From Sphingobacteriales bacterium (GTDB lineage Bacteria > Bacteroidota > Bacteroidia > Chitinophagales > Chitinophagaceae), in contig JAAXIF010000040.1 in NCBI GenBank assembly GCA_012270485.1, positions 1 to 34,275 of the forward strand: DNA of 34,275 bases. Direction: 5' to 3'. Under the pieces are notes generated by a model. It did not search any database. It worked only from the letters and a program-made list of their open reading frames with translations, and was not told the origin of the DNA. This document shows positions 16,244-23,997 of the stretch, piece by piece (the first letter of the stretch is position 1; every line of letters starts with the position of its first letter). The translations under genes were made by a program, and so were the position numbers.

Positions 16244-17167
16244 ATGATCAGTAGAAGAAATATTCGTGTGAAAGTGATGCAGCTGCTTTACATGATGGAA
16301 GCAGCGGAGACGAGTGTAACAAGACAAAAACCGGAGATCGAACTCAAAAAGCAATTCGATCAAACAACAGCCCTGTTTGTTTACCTGCTTTATTTTATTA
16401 CAGAAGTAGCCCGTTATGCGGAAACCCATGCCTTAAAAGGAGCTTCGAAAAATTTACCCAGTTCAGCGGACTTGAATATCAATACCAAGATCGCAGGGAA
16501 CGAGCTATTATGGACAATGCTCGAAAGTGCTACTTTTCAAAAAGCACTTGAAGTGCACTCACCTTCAAAACTGTTAGATCAAGACCTTGTTCGTAAAACA
16601 TATACTGAATTAACGGCATTGACGCAGTATCAAGAATACATTAGTGTTCCTGGTAGAGAAAAGGCAAAAGAGAAAGAAATCATCAAGATTATATTCACGC
16701 ATCTCATGCTTCCCAATGAGTCTTTTATCAGTCATGTAGAAGAACATTTTAATAATTGGGATGATGATGCCGAGATGATGGAACAATTGGTTTTGAATTA
16801 TTTTCAAAAGCCATCTAGCTATAACATGCAAGAGATGGTAAGTCAGGAAAAATGGCAGTTTGCCAAATCATTGTTACTCACCAGTATTGAGAAAAAAGAG
16901 ATTGCAACCGATCTCATCAAACCCAAATTAAAAAACTGGGATGCTGAAAGAATTGCGCAATTGGATATGATATTAATGAGAATGGGTGTTTGCGAGTTGT
17001 TGTATTTTGAAACCATTCCTACTAAAGTTACCATTAACGAATACATTGATTTGGCTAAAGAGTACAGCACACAACAAAGCGGACAATTTGTGAATGGTAT
17101 ACTTGATAATATTCATAAAGAGTTAACCGATGGAGGTAAAATTCAAAAAATTAGTTACAAAAAATAG
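16244..17167 (+). CDS. nusB: Transcription antitermination protein NusB
   Basis: NusB of 307 residues. In bacteria it binds boxA RNA with NusE to prevent premature termination of rRNA transcription. It is much longer than the enteric protein (about 140 residues), because an insert separates the N-terminal R-x-x-VKVMQLLYM segment from the conserved C-terminal half. The C-terminal part holds DLIKPKLKNWD, ERIAQLDMILMRMG, IPTKVTINEYIDLAK and FVNGILD. The long form is common in Bacteroidota. It has a well-formed promoter at 16188-16218 and opens the run nusB, DUF1573, yajC, coaE, with only 7 bases to the next ATG. Confidence 0.93.
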   Translation: MISRRNIRVKVMQLLYMMEAAETSVTRQKPEIELKKQFDQTTALFVYLLYFITEVARYAETHALKGASKNLPSSADLNINTKIAGNELLWTMLESATFQKALEVHSPSKLLDQDLVRKTYTELTALTQYQEYISVPGREKAKEKEIIKIIFTHLMLPNESFISHVEEHFNNWDDDAEMMEQLVLNYFQKPSSYNMQEMVSQEKWQFAKSLLLTSIEKKEIATDLIKPKLKNWDAERIAQLDMILMRMGVCELLYFETIPTKVTINEYIDLAKEYSTQQSGQFVNGILDNIHKELTDGGKIQKISYKK

Positions 17168-17174
17168 GATCGCT

Positions 17175-17618
17175 ATGAAAAGAGTTTCATTTCTGTTCTT
17201 TTTTGTTGCCGGTATTTTGCTTTTATCTTGTGCAGGTCCCGATAAAACCGCTCCATCTGCTGATTCTCATCTGGCCGATACTGCCAACTTTACAACCATT
17301 CAATGGTTGGACTCTGTTGTTAATTTCGGTACCATTACCCAAGGTGAGAAAATTAGATTACAATTTAAATTCAAGAACACTGGTCAGAAACCATTGTTTA
17401 TTACCAATGTGAGAGCAGGTTGTGGTTGTACAGTGCCGAGTTACACGAAAGAAGCAGTAGCTCCGGGTGCTACCGGAGAGGTAACAGCCGAGTTTGACAC
17501 CAATCGTTCTGCGGCGGGTAATGTTCATAAAAATGTGGTCGTACATACGAATACCTCTAATGGAAACGAACACAACCTTATCTTTACAGGAAATGTAAAG
17601 GAAGTTAAAATCAACTAA
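17175..17618 (+). CDS. DUF1573 lipoprotein
   Basis: A 147-residue DUF1573 protein. A lipoprotein signal ends LLSC with lipid-modified Cys19. The body is a beta-sandwich (ASPM/SPD-2/Hydin-like) with the DUF1573 hallmark AGCGCTVPSY followed by PGATGEV and FDTN. The function is unknown; its envelope location follows from the signal. The ATG at 17175 is chosen because it starts directly at the signal peptide. It sits between nusB and yajC, an arrangement seen often in Bacteroidota. Confidence 0.88.
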   Translation: MKRVSFLFFFVAGILLLSCAGPDKTAPSADSHLADTANFTTIQWLDSVVNFGTITQGEKIRLQFKFKNTGQKPLFITNVRAGCGCTVPSYTKEAVAPGATGEVTAEFDTNRSAAGNVHKNVVVHTNTSNGNEHNLIFTGNVKEVKIN

Positions 17619-17645
17619 TATCTTTTATCACTTAAATAAATCGCA

Positions 17646-17981
17646 ATGTTTTATCTCAATTCAGTATTACTTGCCGCTAATGGACAGCAGGGCGGTGGCA
17701 TGGTTCAATTGGTCATGATGGGAGCCATCATCCTTGTATTTTGGTTATTCATGATTCGTCCACAAGCTAAAAAAGCAAAAGAGCAGAAGAAGTTCGTTGA
17801 TAATATGCAAAAAGGCGATAAAATTGTTACCATCGCCGGTATTCACGGTGTGATCAATAAGATCAACGAAGACGGAACCATTCAACTGGAAGTAAGTCCA
17901 GGCAGCTATTTAAAGATTGAAAAATCTTCCGTTAGTATGGAGTGGAGTGCTGCTTTGAATAAAGCTGCTGATAAAAAATAA
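17646..17981 (+). CDS. yajC: Preprotein translocase subunit YajC
   Basis: YajC of 111 residues, an accessory inner-membrane subunit associated with the SecDF-YajC complex that helps SecYEG export. A single transmembrane helix (about residues 20-37) ends in the family motif FMIRPQAKK. The cytoplasmic domain contains GDKIVTIAGIHGVI, a typical YajC sequence. It is placed 27 bases after DUF1573 and 60 bases before coaE, with a terminator-like hairpin in the second gap. Confidence 0.95.
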   Translation: MFYLNSVLLAANGQQGGGMVQLVMMGAIILVFWLFMIRPQAKKAKEQKKFVDNMQKGDKIVTIAGIHGVINKINEDGTIQLEVSPGSYLKIEKSSVSMEWSAALNKAADKK

Positions 17982-18006
17982 TTTCAACTGAAATTCAACT
18001 AAATTC

Positions 18007-18041
18007 AAGGTCTGGAATCATCGTTCCGGACCTTATTTTTT
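18007..18041 (+). terminator. Terminator-like hairpin touching the coaE start
   Basis: An 11-bp stem with one wobble pair (18007-18017 with 18024-18034, loop TCATCG) is followed by A and six T. The T-run ends at the base before the coaE ATG (18042). It should stop most transcription after yajC, or attenuate read-through into coaE. Three imperfect repeats of AATTCAACT at 17982-18008 precede it. Confidence 0.72.
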
Positions 18042-18632
18042 ATGCTGAAGATTGGCGTTACAGGTGGTATTGGCAGTGGCAAATCCATTGTGTCAAGTAT
18101 TTTTAAAGTACTGGGTATTCCGGTCTTTGATGCAGACAGCTATGCCAAAAATATCATGCAAACAGATGCTGCTTTGAAAAATGCAGTGATTGAATTATTT
18201 GGGGATGCTTCTTATCAAAATGGACAACTGAACCGAAAATGGATCGCTGATATTGTGTTTAAAGATCCTGCACAACTGGAGAAATTAAATGCAATCATTC
18301 ATCCTGCCACTATCAAAGCAGGAGAGGAATGGGCTTCCCAACAAGCGAGTCCCTACACCATCAAAGAAGCAGCCTTATTTTTTGAGTCAGGATCTGCTGA
18401 AGGAATGGATTATATCATTGGTGTATTTGCACCACAACATATCCGAATTAATCGTGTGATGCAACGTGATGGTATTAGCCGAGAAGAAGTACTGAACAGA
18501 ATGAAAAGACAGATTCAAGAAGAAATAAAAATGCGTTTATGCGATTATGTGATCATCAACGATGATCAGCATTTATTGATTCCACAAGTATTACAATTGC
18601 ATCATCATTTTATAGAGGAATCCAATCAATAA
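18042..18632 (+). CDS. coaE: Dephospho-CoA kinase
   Basis: CoaE of 196 residues, which phosphorylates dephospho-CoA on the ribose 3'-hydroxyl in the last step of coenzyme A synthesis. The P-loop is GGIGSGKS near residue 9, and the substrate-binding segment DADSYAK follows. HPAT, the lid-region arginines (QHIRINRVMQRDG) and the Asn-Asp pair of DYVIINDD are also recognisable. Length is normal. It belongs to the nusB-yajC cluster but starts just behind a terminator-like hairpin. The cupin gene follows after only 4 bases. Confidence 0.94.
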   Translation: MLKIGVTGGIGSGKSIVSSIFKVLGIPVFDADSYAKNIMQTDAALKNAVIELFGDASYQNGQLNRKWIADIVFKDPAQLEKLNAIIHPATIKAGEEWASQQASPYTIKEAALFFESGSAEGMDYIIGVFAPQHIRINRVMQRDGISREEVLNRMKRQIQEEIKMRLCDYVIINDDQHLLIPQVLQLHHHFIEESNQ

Positions 18633-18636
18633 TCTC

Positions 18637-18996
18637 ATGAACAAAGTGAGTGTCATTGAAAAATTTGCCCAAGTAGATGGATACTGGAATCCGGCTGTGG
18701 TAGGGGCTTTGAATGGACAAGAAGTAAAACTCGTAAAGTTCAAAGGACCTTTTACATGGCATCACCATGATGATGAGGATGAATTATTTTACGTGGTCAA
18801 AGGAAGTTTTGTTATGGAATTTCGTGACCGCCATGTTAAGTTGGATCAAGGCGATTTTTTGATTGTTCCCAAAGGCGTTGAACACAGACCCAATGCTGAA
18901 GAAGAAGTATGGGTGATGTTATTTGAGCCTGCGTCTACATTGAATACTGGAAATGTGGTGAACGAGTTTACTAAAAATACTTTGAAACATTTATGA
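18637..18996 (+). CDS. Small cupin-domain protein
   Basis: A 119-residue single-domain cupin. Motif 1 reads WHHHDDEDELFYVVKGSF (residues about 42-59) and supplies two or three metal-binding histidines plus a glutamate. Motif 2 (GDFLIVPKGVEHRPNA) supplies the last histidine. Small cupins of this kind may be metal-dependent isomerases, dioxygenases or sugar-binding proteins, so no reaction is assigned. It is packed between coaE (4-base gap) and an ABM-domain gene (4-base overlap), implying co-translation with the latter. Confidence 0.85.
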   Translation: MNKVSVIEKFAQVDGYWNPAVVGALNGQEVKLVKFKGPFTWHHHDDEDELFYVVKGSFVMEFRDRHVKLDQGDFLIVPKGVEHRPNAEEEVWVMLFEPASTLNTGNVVNEFTKNTLKHL

Positions 18997-19316
18997 TAGC
19001 AGCTACACCGACACCCCCTTATTATGCAGTAATTTTTACCAATGAGCTGACTTCTCAAACAGAAGGCTATGAAGCCATGGCGCAACGAATGGCTGAGCTG
19101 GCGTTGACACAAAAAGGTTGTTTAGGTTATGAGTCTGTACGTAATGGGTTGGGTATCACCATCTCTTATTGGGAGAGTCTGGATGATATACGAAATTGGA
19201 AAGCCAATGCTGAACATATTATTGCACAAGAAAAGGGCAGAGATATTTGGTATAAGTACTATAAAACACGAATTTGCAAAGTAGAGACAGACTATGGCTA
19301 TGAGCAAAATCCATAA
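18993..19316 (+). CDS. Antibiotic biosynthesis monooxygenase (ABM) domain protein
   Basis: A 107-residue ABM-fold protein. The pattern YYAVIFTNELT, a helix with MAQRMAEL, GCLGYESV, ISYWESLDDIRNWKAN and HIIAQEKGR is typical of the dimeric alpha/beta-barrel ABM family. Members include quinol monooxygenases and haem-degrading enzymes, and many have no known role. No cofactor-binding residues can be assigned. It overlaps the cupin gene by four bases (ATGA). Confidence 0.8.
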   Translation: MIAATPTPPYYAVIFTNELTSQTEGYEAMAQRMAELALTQKGCLGYESVRNGLGITISYWESLDDIRNWKANAEHIIAQEKGRDIWYKYYKTRICKVETDYGYEQNP

Positions 19317-19343
19317 GTCTTGCTACCCCCTAATCCCTAAATT

Positions 19344-20582
19344 ATGATTGCAGCCCCCATCCCTGCTAATGAGCAGGAAAGGTTACAGGAACTAATCCGT
19401 TACGAAGTTTTGTATACACAATATGAAGAAGATTTTGATCAAATTGTTCAGTTAGCTTCTGCTATTTGTAAAACACCGATCTCTACTATTACCTTGCTTG
19501 ACTTTAACAAACAATGGTTTAAAGCAAAAACTGGTGTTGATAATGCGGAAGGAGATCGTGATACTTCTTTTTGTGGTCATGCTATTGTAGAAGATGAAGC
19601 GATCATGATTGTGAACGATGCACTAGAAGATCAACGCTTCGTTGATAATCCATTGGTGATTGGAGAGCCTAAAATTCGTTTTTATGCAGGATATCCATTA
19701 GTAAGTCCCTCAGGATATAAATTGGGAACCTTATGTGTCATTGATAGGGTACCTCGTAGTTTAACAGCAGAACAGGAGTTGACTTTGAAAATACTCGGTA
19801 ACCAAGTAGTCAAATTGTTTGAGTTGAGGCTACGTAACAAAGAGGCAGAAGCGCGAAATGAATTGATCGAAGAACAAAAAAAGCAATTGGAAGAGTCGAA
19901 GTCAGTTCAAAGTAAAATCATATCCATCATTGCCCATGATGTTCGAGGTCCTGTAACATCTTTGAAAACAATGATAGAGCTAACAAAATCCAAAAGTTTA
20001 ACTGAGGCTGAAACTGTTCAGTTATTTGACATGCTGGATAAACAACTGGATGGCACTTTAGACATGCTCACCAATCTTGTGGATTGGGGAAGTATGTTAT
20101 TAAAGAAAGGTAAACTTTCTATTTCAACTGTAAATATCTCGTTAGTAGTGGAGAAAATAATAAAGAACCTTTCTCCCATGTTACAACTGAAAAAAAATCA
20201 GTTTCAGAATTTAGTACCTAAGGATGTAGAAGTCATTGCAGATGAAAATACATTGCGATTTATTTTGCGTAATATCATTAGCAATGCGAATAAATTTACC
20301 AGTGAAGGAAACATTACTGTAGATACTCAGCTAACTGAAAGTAAAGATTTCATATCCATCATTGTGGCTGATACCGGATGTGGGATACCCATCGAAATTC
20401 AACAACAATTATTCAATCCGGCGAAGCGACATAGTCGGGAGGGGACTAATAAAGAAAAGGGGAGTGGCTTGGGCTTGTTGCTTGCTAAAGAATTTGCAGA
20501 AGCAATGCATGCCTCCATAGATGTGAAAAGCGATACAGGAAAAGGCACAAGCTTCAGTATTACACTTCCTGTTTCCATCTGA
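19344..20582 (+). CDS. GAF-domain sensor histidine kinase (soluble)
   Basis: A 412-residue histidine kinase without transmembrane segments. Residues about 20-160 form a GAF domain (SFCGHAI at 75-81, GTLCVID at 128-134). A coiled linker (165-190) leads to the HisKA dimerisation helix with phospho-acceptor His198 in IAHDVRGP. The HATPase_c domain has N-box Asn314/Asn316 (NIISNANKF), G1 DTGCGIP (343-349) and G2 GSGLGL (373-378). It should autophosphorylate on His198 and pass phosphate to a response regulator in response to a small molecule or redox signal. No response regulator gene is visible nearby. It follows the ABM gene by 27 bases and ends before a bidirectional terminator. Confidence 0.92.
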   Translation: MIAAPIPANEQERLQELIRYEVLYTQYEEDFDQIVQLASAICKTPISTITLLDFNKQWFKAKTGVDNAEGDRDTSFCGHAIVEDEAIMIVNDALEDQRFVDNPLVIGEPKIRFYAGYPLVSPSGYKLGTLCVIDRVPRSLTAEQELTLKILGNQVVKLFELRLRNKEAEARNELIEEQKKQLEESKSVQSKIISIIAHDVRGPVTSLKTMIELTKSKSLTEAETVQLFDMLDKQLDGTLDMLTNLVDWGSMLLKKGKLSISTVNISLVVEKIIKNLSPMLQLKKNQFQNLVPKDVEVIADENTLRFILRNIISNANKFTSEGNITVDTQLTESKDFISIIVADTGCGIPIEIQQQLFNPAKRHSREGTNKEKGSGLGLLLAKEFAEAMHASIDVKSDTGKGTSFSITLPVSI

Positions 20583-20611
20583 TACTACTATGTAGAAAAA
20601 TAAGCTGTCTC

Positions 20612-20673
20612 TGATGGCTGATAGTTCATGGCTTATGGGTTATAGTCCATAGCCTATGGTCCATGGTCGATAG
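20612..20673. repeat. Short-word degenerate repeat (ATGGCTTATGG/CCATAGCC type)
   Basis: About 60 bases reiterate variants of GATAGT, CATGG, TTATGG and CCATAG and include the palindrome CCATAGCCTATGG. No coding potential is evident. It lies between the kinase gene and a shared terminator, and resembles in style the tracts at 33438-33635 and 23845-23919. Confidence 0.6.
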
Positions 20674-20675
20674 TA

Positions 20676-20719
20676 AAAGAAATAGGGTGTATCAGACTTT
20701 TGATACACCCTATTTCTTT
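20676..20719. terminator. Bidirectional terminator between kinase and phosphatase genes
   Basis: A perfect 19-bp stem (20676-20694 with 20701-20719, loop GACTTT) lies between two convergent genes. A-rich and T-rich ends flank the stem, although the T-runs are interrupted by C. Confidence 0.72.
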
Positions 20720-20765
20720 GTATTTCTTGTCTCTTGAAACTTCATTCTTGAAATTCTTGGAACCG

Positions 20766-22418
20766 TTATTTTTTATTCATGATTTCCTCAATCACTTTAC
20801 CAACTGCACCATTGGGCATTTGAATATGTAGCATTGCAGCGAGTGTTACGGCAATATCTGTCATGTATCTTTCCTGATAACTTTTGCCAGGTTTGATATT
20901 CCATCCATACCAGAGTAATGGAATATGAGCATCATAAGGATTCCAGACACTATGATCGGTTCCTTTGGGGTTGTCTTTGAACCAGTTGGGTTTAGGAATG
21001 ACTTGTAAATCAGCACTACGATAAGGATAATACCCATTGATCAATCTTTCCCGAATAGTTTGTTGCAAATTCGATTCTCCTAATTCTTCCTTGTCTATCA
21101 CTCGATAAATGCCTTCTTCTTTTTCAAGTTCATGAATAAGAAATGATTTGAGTTCTTCTTGATCAATTTCTAATGAATCAATCTGCTTATGATTGAGAGC
21201 CAGATTGTAATAAGTAGAGTTGATGATTGCATTTTTTATTTTGAATTTATTTTCTGCCAAACCATTTACTTTTCTTACCAAACTGCCTAATGTTATGGAA
21301 CCTCCGGGTAAATTATTTTCTTTTAAAAAATCGGGAACATGTGCTGCACCATGATCTGCGGTTAAGAATAACAAATAGTTTCCTTTACCTACCTGTGTAT
21401 CTAAAAAATTAAGGAACTGTTCAATATCCTTATCCAGTCTCAAATAAGTGTCTTCCACTTCAATGGAATTAGGACCAAAGCTGTGCCCAGTATAGTCTGG
21501 AGAAGAAATACTGACAGCCAGAAAATCAGTCTCTTTATTTTTACCCAATTGTTCATGAATAGCAGCAGCTTTTGCCATTTCAAAAGTATAAGTGGCCGCT
21601 TGTGGTAAGAATGGAAGCTTATAATAGTCTTTGCCAATAAAACCACTCATATCATAAGGGAAACTATTCTTCGGACCGATTTCGGTACGTTCATAATCTT
21701 TCGCATCTGCACTACTTTGTGTATAGGTATCAATGGGATATAATGTTTTCCATCCTTCTTTGTAATACGTATCCGGAAGTTTTCTTGCATTGAAATCTTT
21801 TACCCATTGTGGTAAGTCTTTCATGTAATAGGTGCTGCTGATAAAGATCCCCTTTGATTCATCATACCAATAAGAAGCATTTGCTGAATGTCCGGCGGGG
21901 AGAATAGCTCCTCGGTCTTTAATCGAGATACCAATGACTTTGCTTCGGAAATTCGTAGCCAATCTCAATTCATCAGTCACCGTATTGCTCACCATATTTC
22001 TTGGACTCATTTCACCATCTCGGCTGTCGGAGCCCACTGTTTTTACTGATTTATCCTCTGCGCAATACACGCTGCGTTGCAATTTGGTATCCCACCAATT
22101 ATTACCGGTAATTCCATTGATGGCTGGCACTGTTCCTGAATATACGCTTGCATGACCACAACCGGTAGCGGTGGGCGTATAGGGAATGAAAGTGTTCTCA
22201 CAACTAAAACCCTGATTCAATAAACGATTAAACCCACCCTTACCATAACGGTTTTGATATCTATAGAGGTAATCCCAACGCATCTGGTCTACCATGAGCC
22301 CAACCACCAGCTTGGGTCTGGCAACAGGTTGTGGGATGGTTTGTGTTTGGTTTTTTTGGGTAAAAGCCTGTAAAATCAGGAGATTTAGGCAGCATACCAA
22401 TAGCAAATTCTTCTTCAT
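20766..22418 (-). CDS. PafA-type secreted alkaline phosphatase
   Basis: A 550-residue alkaline phosphatase superfamily enzyme with a signal peptide (1-20, ending AFT, then QK). It matches the Bacteroidota PafA layout, which releases phosphate from phosphomonoesters in the periplasm. Visible residues are Asp44 (GLMVDQM), nucleophile Thr85 in PTATGCGHAS, Asn106 (GNNWWD), and Lys167/Arg169 in SIKDRGA, the pair that marks monoesterases. Later zinc ligands are in DYTGHSFGPNS, TADHGAA and DHSVWNPYDAHIP. The ATG at 22418 is chosen because upstream sequence has only a TTG start and would bury the signal peptide. It is divergent from the serine-palmitoyltransferase-like gene and convergent with the kinase. 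Phosphate regulation is not visible. Confidence 0.9.
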   Translation of the reverse strand: MKKNLLLVCCLNLLILQAFTQKNQTQTIPQPVARPKLVVGLMVDQMRWDYLYRYQNRYGKGGFNRLLNQGFSCENTFIPYTPTATGCGHASVYSGTVPAINGITGNNWWDTKLQRSVYCAEDKSVKTVGSDSRDGEMSPRNMVSNTVTDELRLATNFRSKVIGISIKDRGAILPAGHSANASYWYDESKGIFISSTYYMKDLPQWVKDFNARKLPDTYYKEGWKTLYPIDTYTQSSADAKDYERTEIGPKNSFPYDMSGFIGKDYYKLPFLPQAATYTFEMAKAAAIHEQLGKNKETDFLAVSISSPDYTGHSFGPNSIEVEDTYLRLDKDIEQFLNFLDTQVGKGNYLLFLTADHGAAHVPDFLKENNLPGGSITLGSLVRKVNGLAENKFKIKNAIINSTYYNLALNHKQIDSLEIDQEELKSFLIHELEKEEGIYRVIDKEELGESNLQQTIRERLINGYYPYRSADLQVIPKPNWFKDNPKGTDHSVWNPYDAHIPLLWYGWNIKPGKSYQERYMTDIAVTLAAMLHIQMPNGAVGKVIEEIMNKK

Positions 22419-22540
22419 TATGAGTTTCTTTGATGTAAAGCTGGGGTGAAGATAGGATAAGGTGAATAAATGCGCTTGCCCCTTCAAGCCGAAAAGATTA
22501 GTTTTGCGCAAATTTTGAACCAAAGTAATAATTTGATAAT

Positions 22541-23803
22541 ATGGCAGACATCTTTGAGAAACTGGTTAAGAATTATGGCCCAATAGGTCAGCACCGTGAG
22601 CGTGCACATGGATATTTTGCTTTTCCTAAGCTGGAAGGTGAGATTGGCAGCAGAATGATTTTCAGAGGAAAAGAAATGATTGTTTGGAGTTTGAATAATT
22701 ATCTCGGACTGGCCAATCACCCTGAAATTCGTAAAACAGATGCGGAAGCTTCACAACAGTATGGTCTGGCATTGCCCATGGGTGCTCGCATGATGAGTGG
22801 TAACAGTAATTACCATGAGCAACTGGAAAGAGAACTGGCAGCATTTGAATCCAAAGAAGATGCTATTTTGATGAACTTTGGATACCAGGGTATCATGAGC
22901 GCCATTGATGCTATTTGTGGTCGTCATGATGTGATTGTATATGATGCCGAAAGTCATGCTTGTATCATTGACGGATTACGTTTGCATCCCGGACATCGTT
23001 ATGTATTTAAGCACAATGATCTGGAAGATTTTGAAAAGCAATTACAGCGTGCTACTGCATTGATTGAAAAGCAAAAAACCGGCGGTATTCTTGTAATTAC
23101 TGAAGGTGTTTTTGGTATGGCAGGTGATCAGGGAAAATTGAAAGAGATTGCTGCATTGAAGAAAAAATATGATTTCCGTTTAATGGTGGATGATGCACAT
23201 GGTTTTGGTACGCTAGGTAAAACAGGTGCCGGCGCAGGTGAGGAGCAGGGTTGTCAGGATGATATTGATCTTTATTTTTCAACTTTTGCAAAATCAATGG
23301 CATCCATCGGTGCATTTATGGCCGGACCAAAAATCATCATTGATTTTATTCGATACAATATTCGTTCTCAAATTTTTGCCAAGAGCTTACCGATGCCGAT
23401 CGTAATCGGAAATCTCAAGCGTTTGGAAATGTTGCGTAATATGCCCGAACTGAAAGATAAGTTATGGAGCAACGCCATGAAATTGCAGAATGGATTGAAA
23501 GAAAGAGGATTTGATATCGGAAAAACAGATACACCGGTAACACCTGTATATATGAAAGGTGGAGTAGAAGAAGCAACAGCGATGGTGATGGATTTGAGAG
23601 AGAACTACCATATTTTCTGTTCTATCGTAGTATATCCCGTTATTCCAAAAGGTCATATCATTTACCGCTTGATTCCAACAGCTGCTCATACCGATCAGGA
23701 TATTGAGGAGACACTGAAAGCATTCAGTGAAACAAAAGCTAAGTTGGATGCCGGGGCTTATAAAGCCGAAGCTATTCCGGATATGGCGGAAACAAAAGCT
23801 TAG
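22541..23803 (+). CDS. Serine palmitoyltransferase-like alpha-oxoamine synthase
   Basis: A 420-residue PLP enzyme of the alpha-oxoamine synthase family (serine palmitoyltransferase, KBL, BioF, HemA). Visible features are NNYLGLANHP near residue 52, GARMMSGN (81-88), the ring-stacking His139 (DAESHAC), DDAHGFG (217-223) with the PLP-binding Asp and His, and the Schiff-base Lys251 in STFAKSMAS. The N-terminal segment with HGYFAFP is typical of the Bacteroidota enzyme that condenses serine with palmitoyl-CoA to start sphingolipid synthesis. Glycine C-acetyltransferase (KBL) is the main alternative; no threonine dehydrogenase gene is adjacent. Other sphingolipid genes are not adjacent, but a sphingomyelin-synthase-like PAP2_C gene lies at 3209-3859. 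Confidence 0.88.
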   Translation: MADIFEKLVKNYGPIGQHRERAHGYFAFPKLEGEIGSRMIFRGKEMIVWSLNNYLGLANHPEIRKTDAEASQQYGLALPMGARMMSGNSNYHEQLERELAAFESKEDAILMNFGYQGIMSAIDAICGRHDVIVYDAESHACIIDGLRLHPGHRYVFKHNDLEDFEKQLQRATALIEKQKTGGILVITEGVFGMAGDQGKLKEIAALKKKYDFRLMVDDAHGFGTLGKTGAGAGEEQGCQDDIDLYFSTFAKSMASIGAFMAGPKIIIDFIRYNIRSQIFAKSLPMPIVIGNLKRLEMLRNMPELKDKLWSNAMKLQNGLKERGFDIGKTDTPVTPVYMKGGVEEATAMVMDLRENYHIFCSIVVYPVIPKGHIIYRLIPTAAHTDQDIEETLKAFSETKAKLDAGAYKAEAIPDMAETKA

Positions 23804-23844
23804 TTTGATTCAAATTTAATGAACCATCTAGGGTACTGACGGAA

Positions 23845-23919
23845 CGCGGATTTTTTATGATGGGTTATGATGATATGAACTTATCAATGTCAATCATAAT
23901 CATCATCAAAAATCTGCGG
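23845..23919. repeat. ATGAT-word imperfect inverted repeat
   Basis: A 75-base imperfect hairpin. The left arm (about 23845-23880) begins CGCGGATTTTTTATGATG and the right arm (about 23886-23919) ends CATCATCAAAAATCTGCGG. The outer 15 or so bases pair with few mismatches, and the inner parts are both made of ATGAT/ATCAT words. It lies between the spt-like gene and the shared terminator, so it would be in the 3' end of that mRNA. No coding potential is evident. Confidence 0.7.
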
Positions 23920-23944
23920 CCCATAAAACTTAGATACCATTAAA

Positions 23945-23980
23945 AAAAAAGAGGCTGTCTCAAAAGGCAGCCTCTTTTTT
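23945..23980. terminator. Bidirectional terminator between the spt-like and DUF2911 genes
   Basis: A perfect 13-bp stem (23945-23957 with 23968-23980) has A-runs on the left and six T on the right, so it serves both converging genes. Confidence 0.88.
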
Positions 23981-23997
23981 ATGAAGTGTGTATCGTC

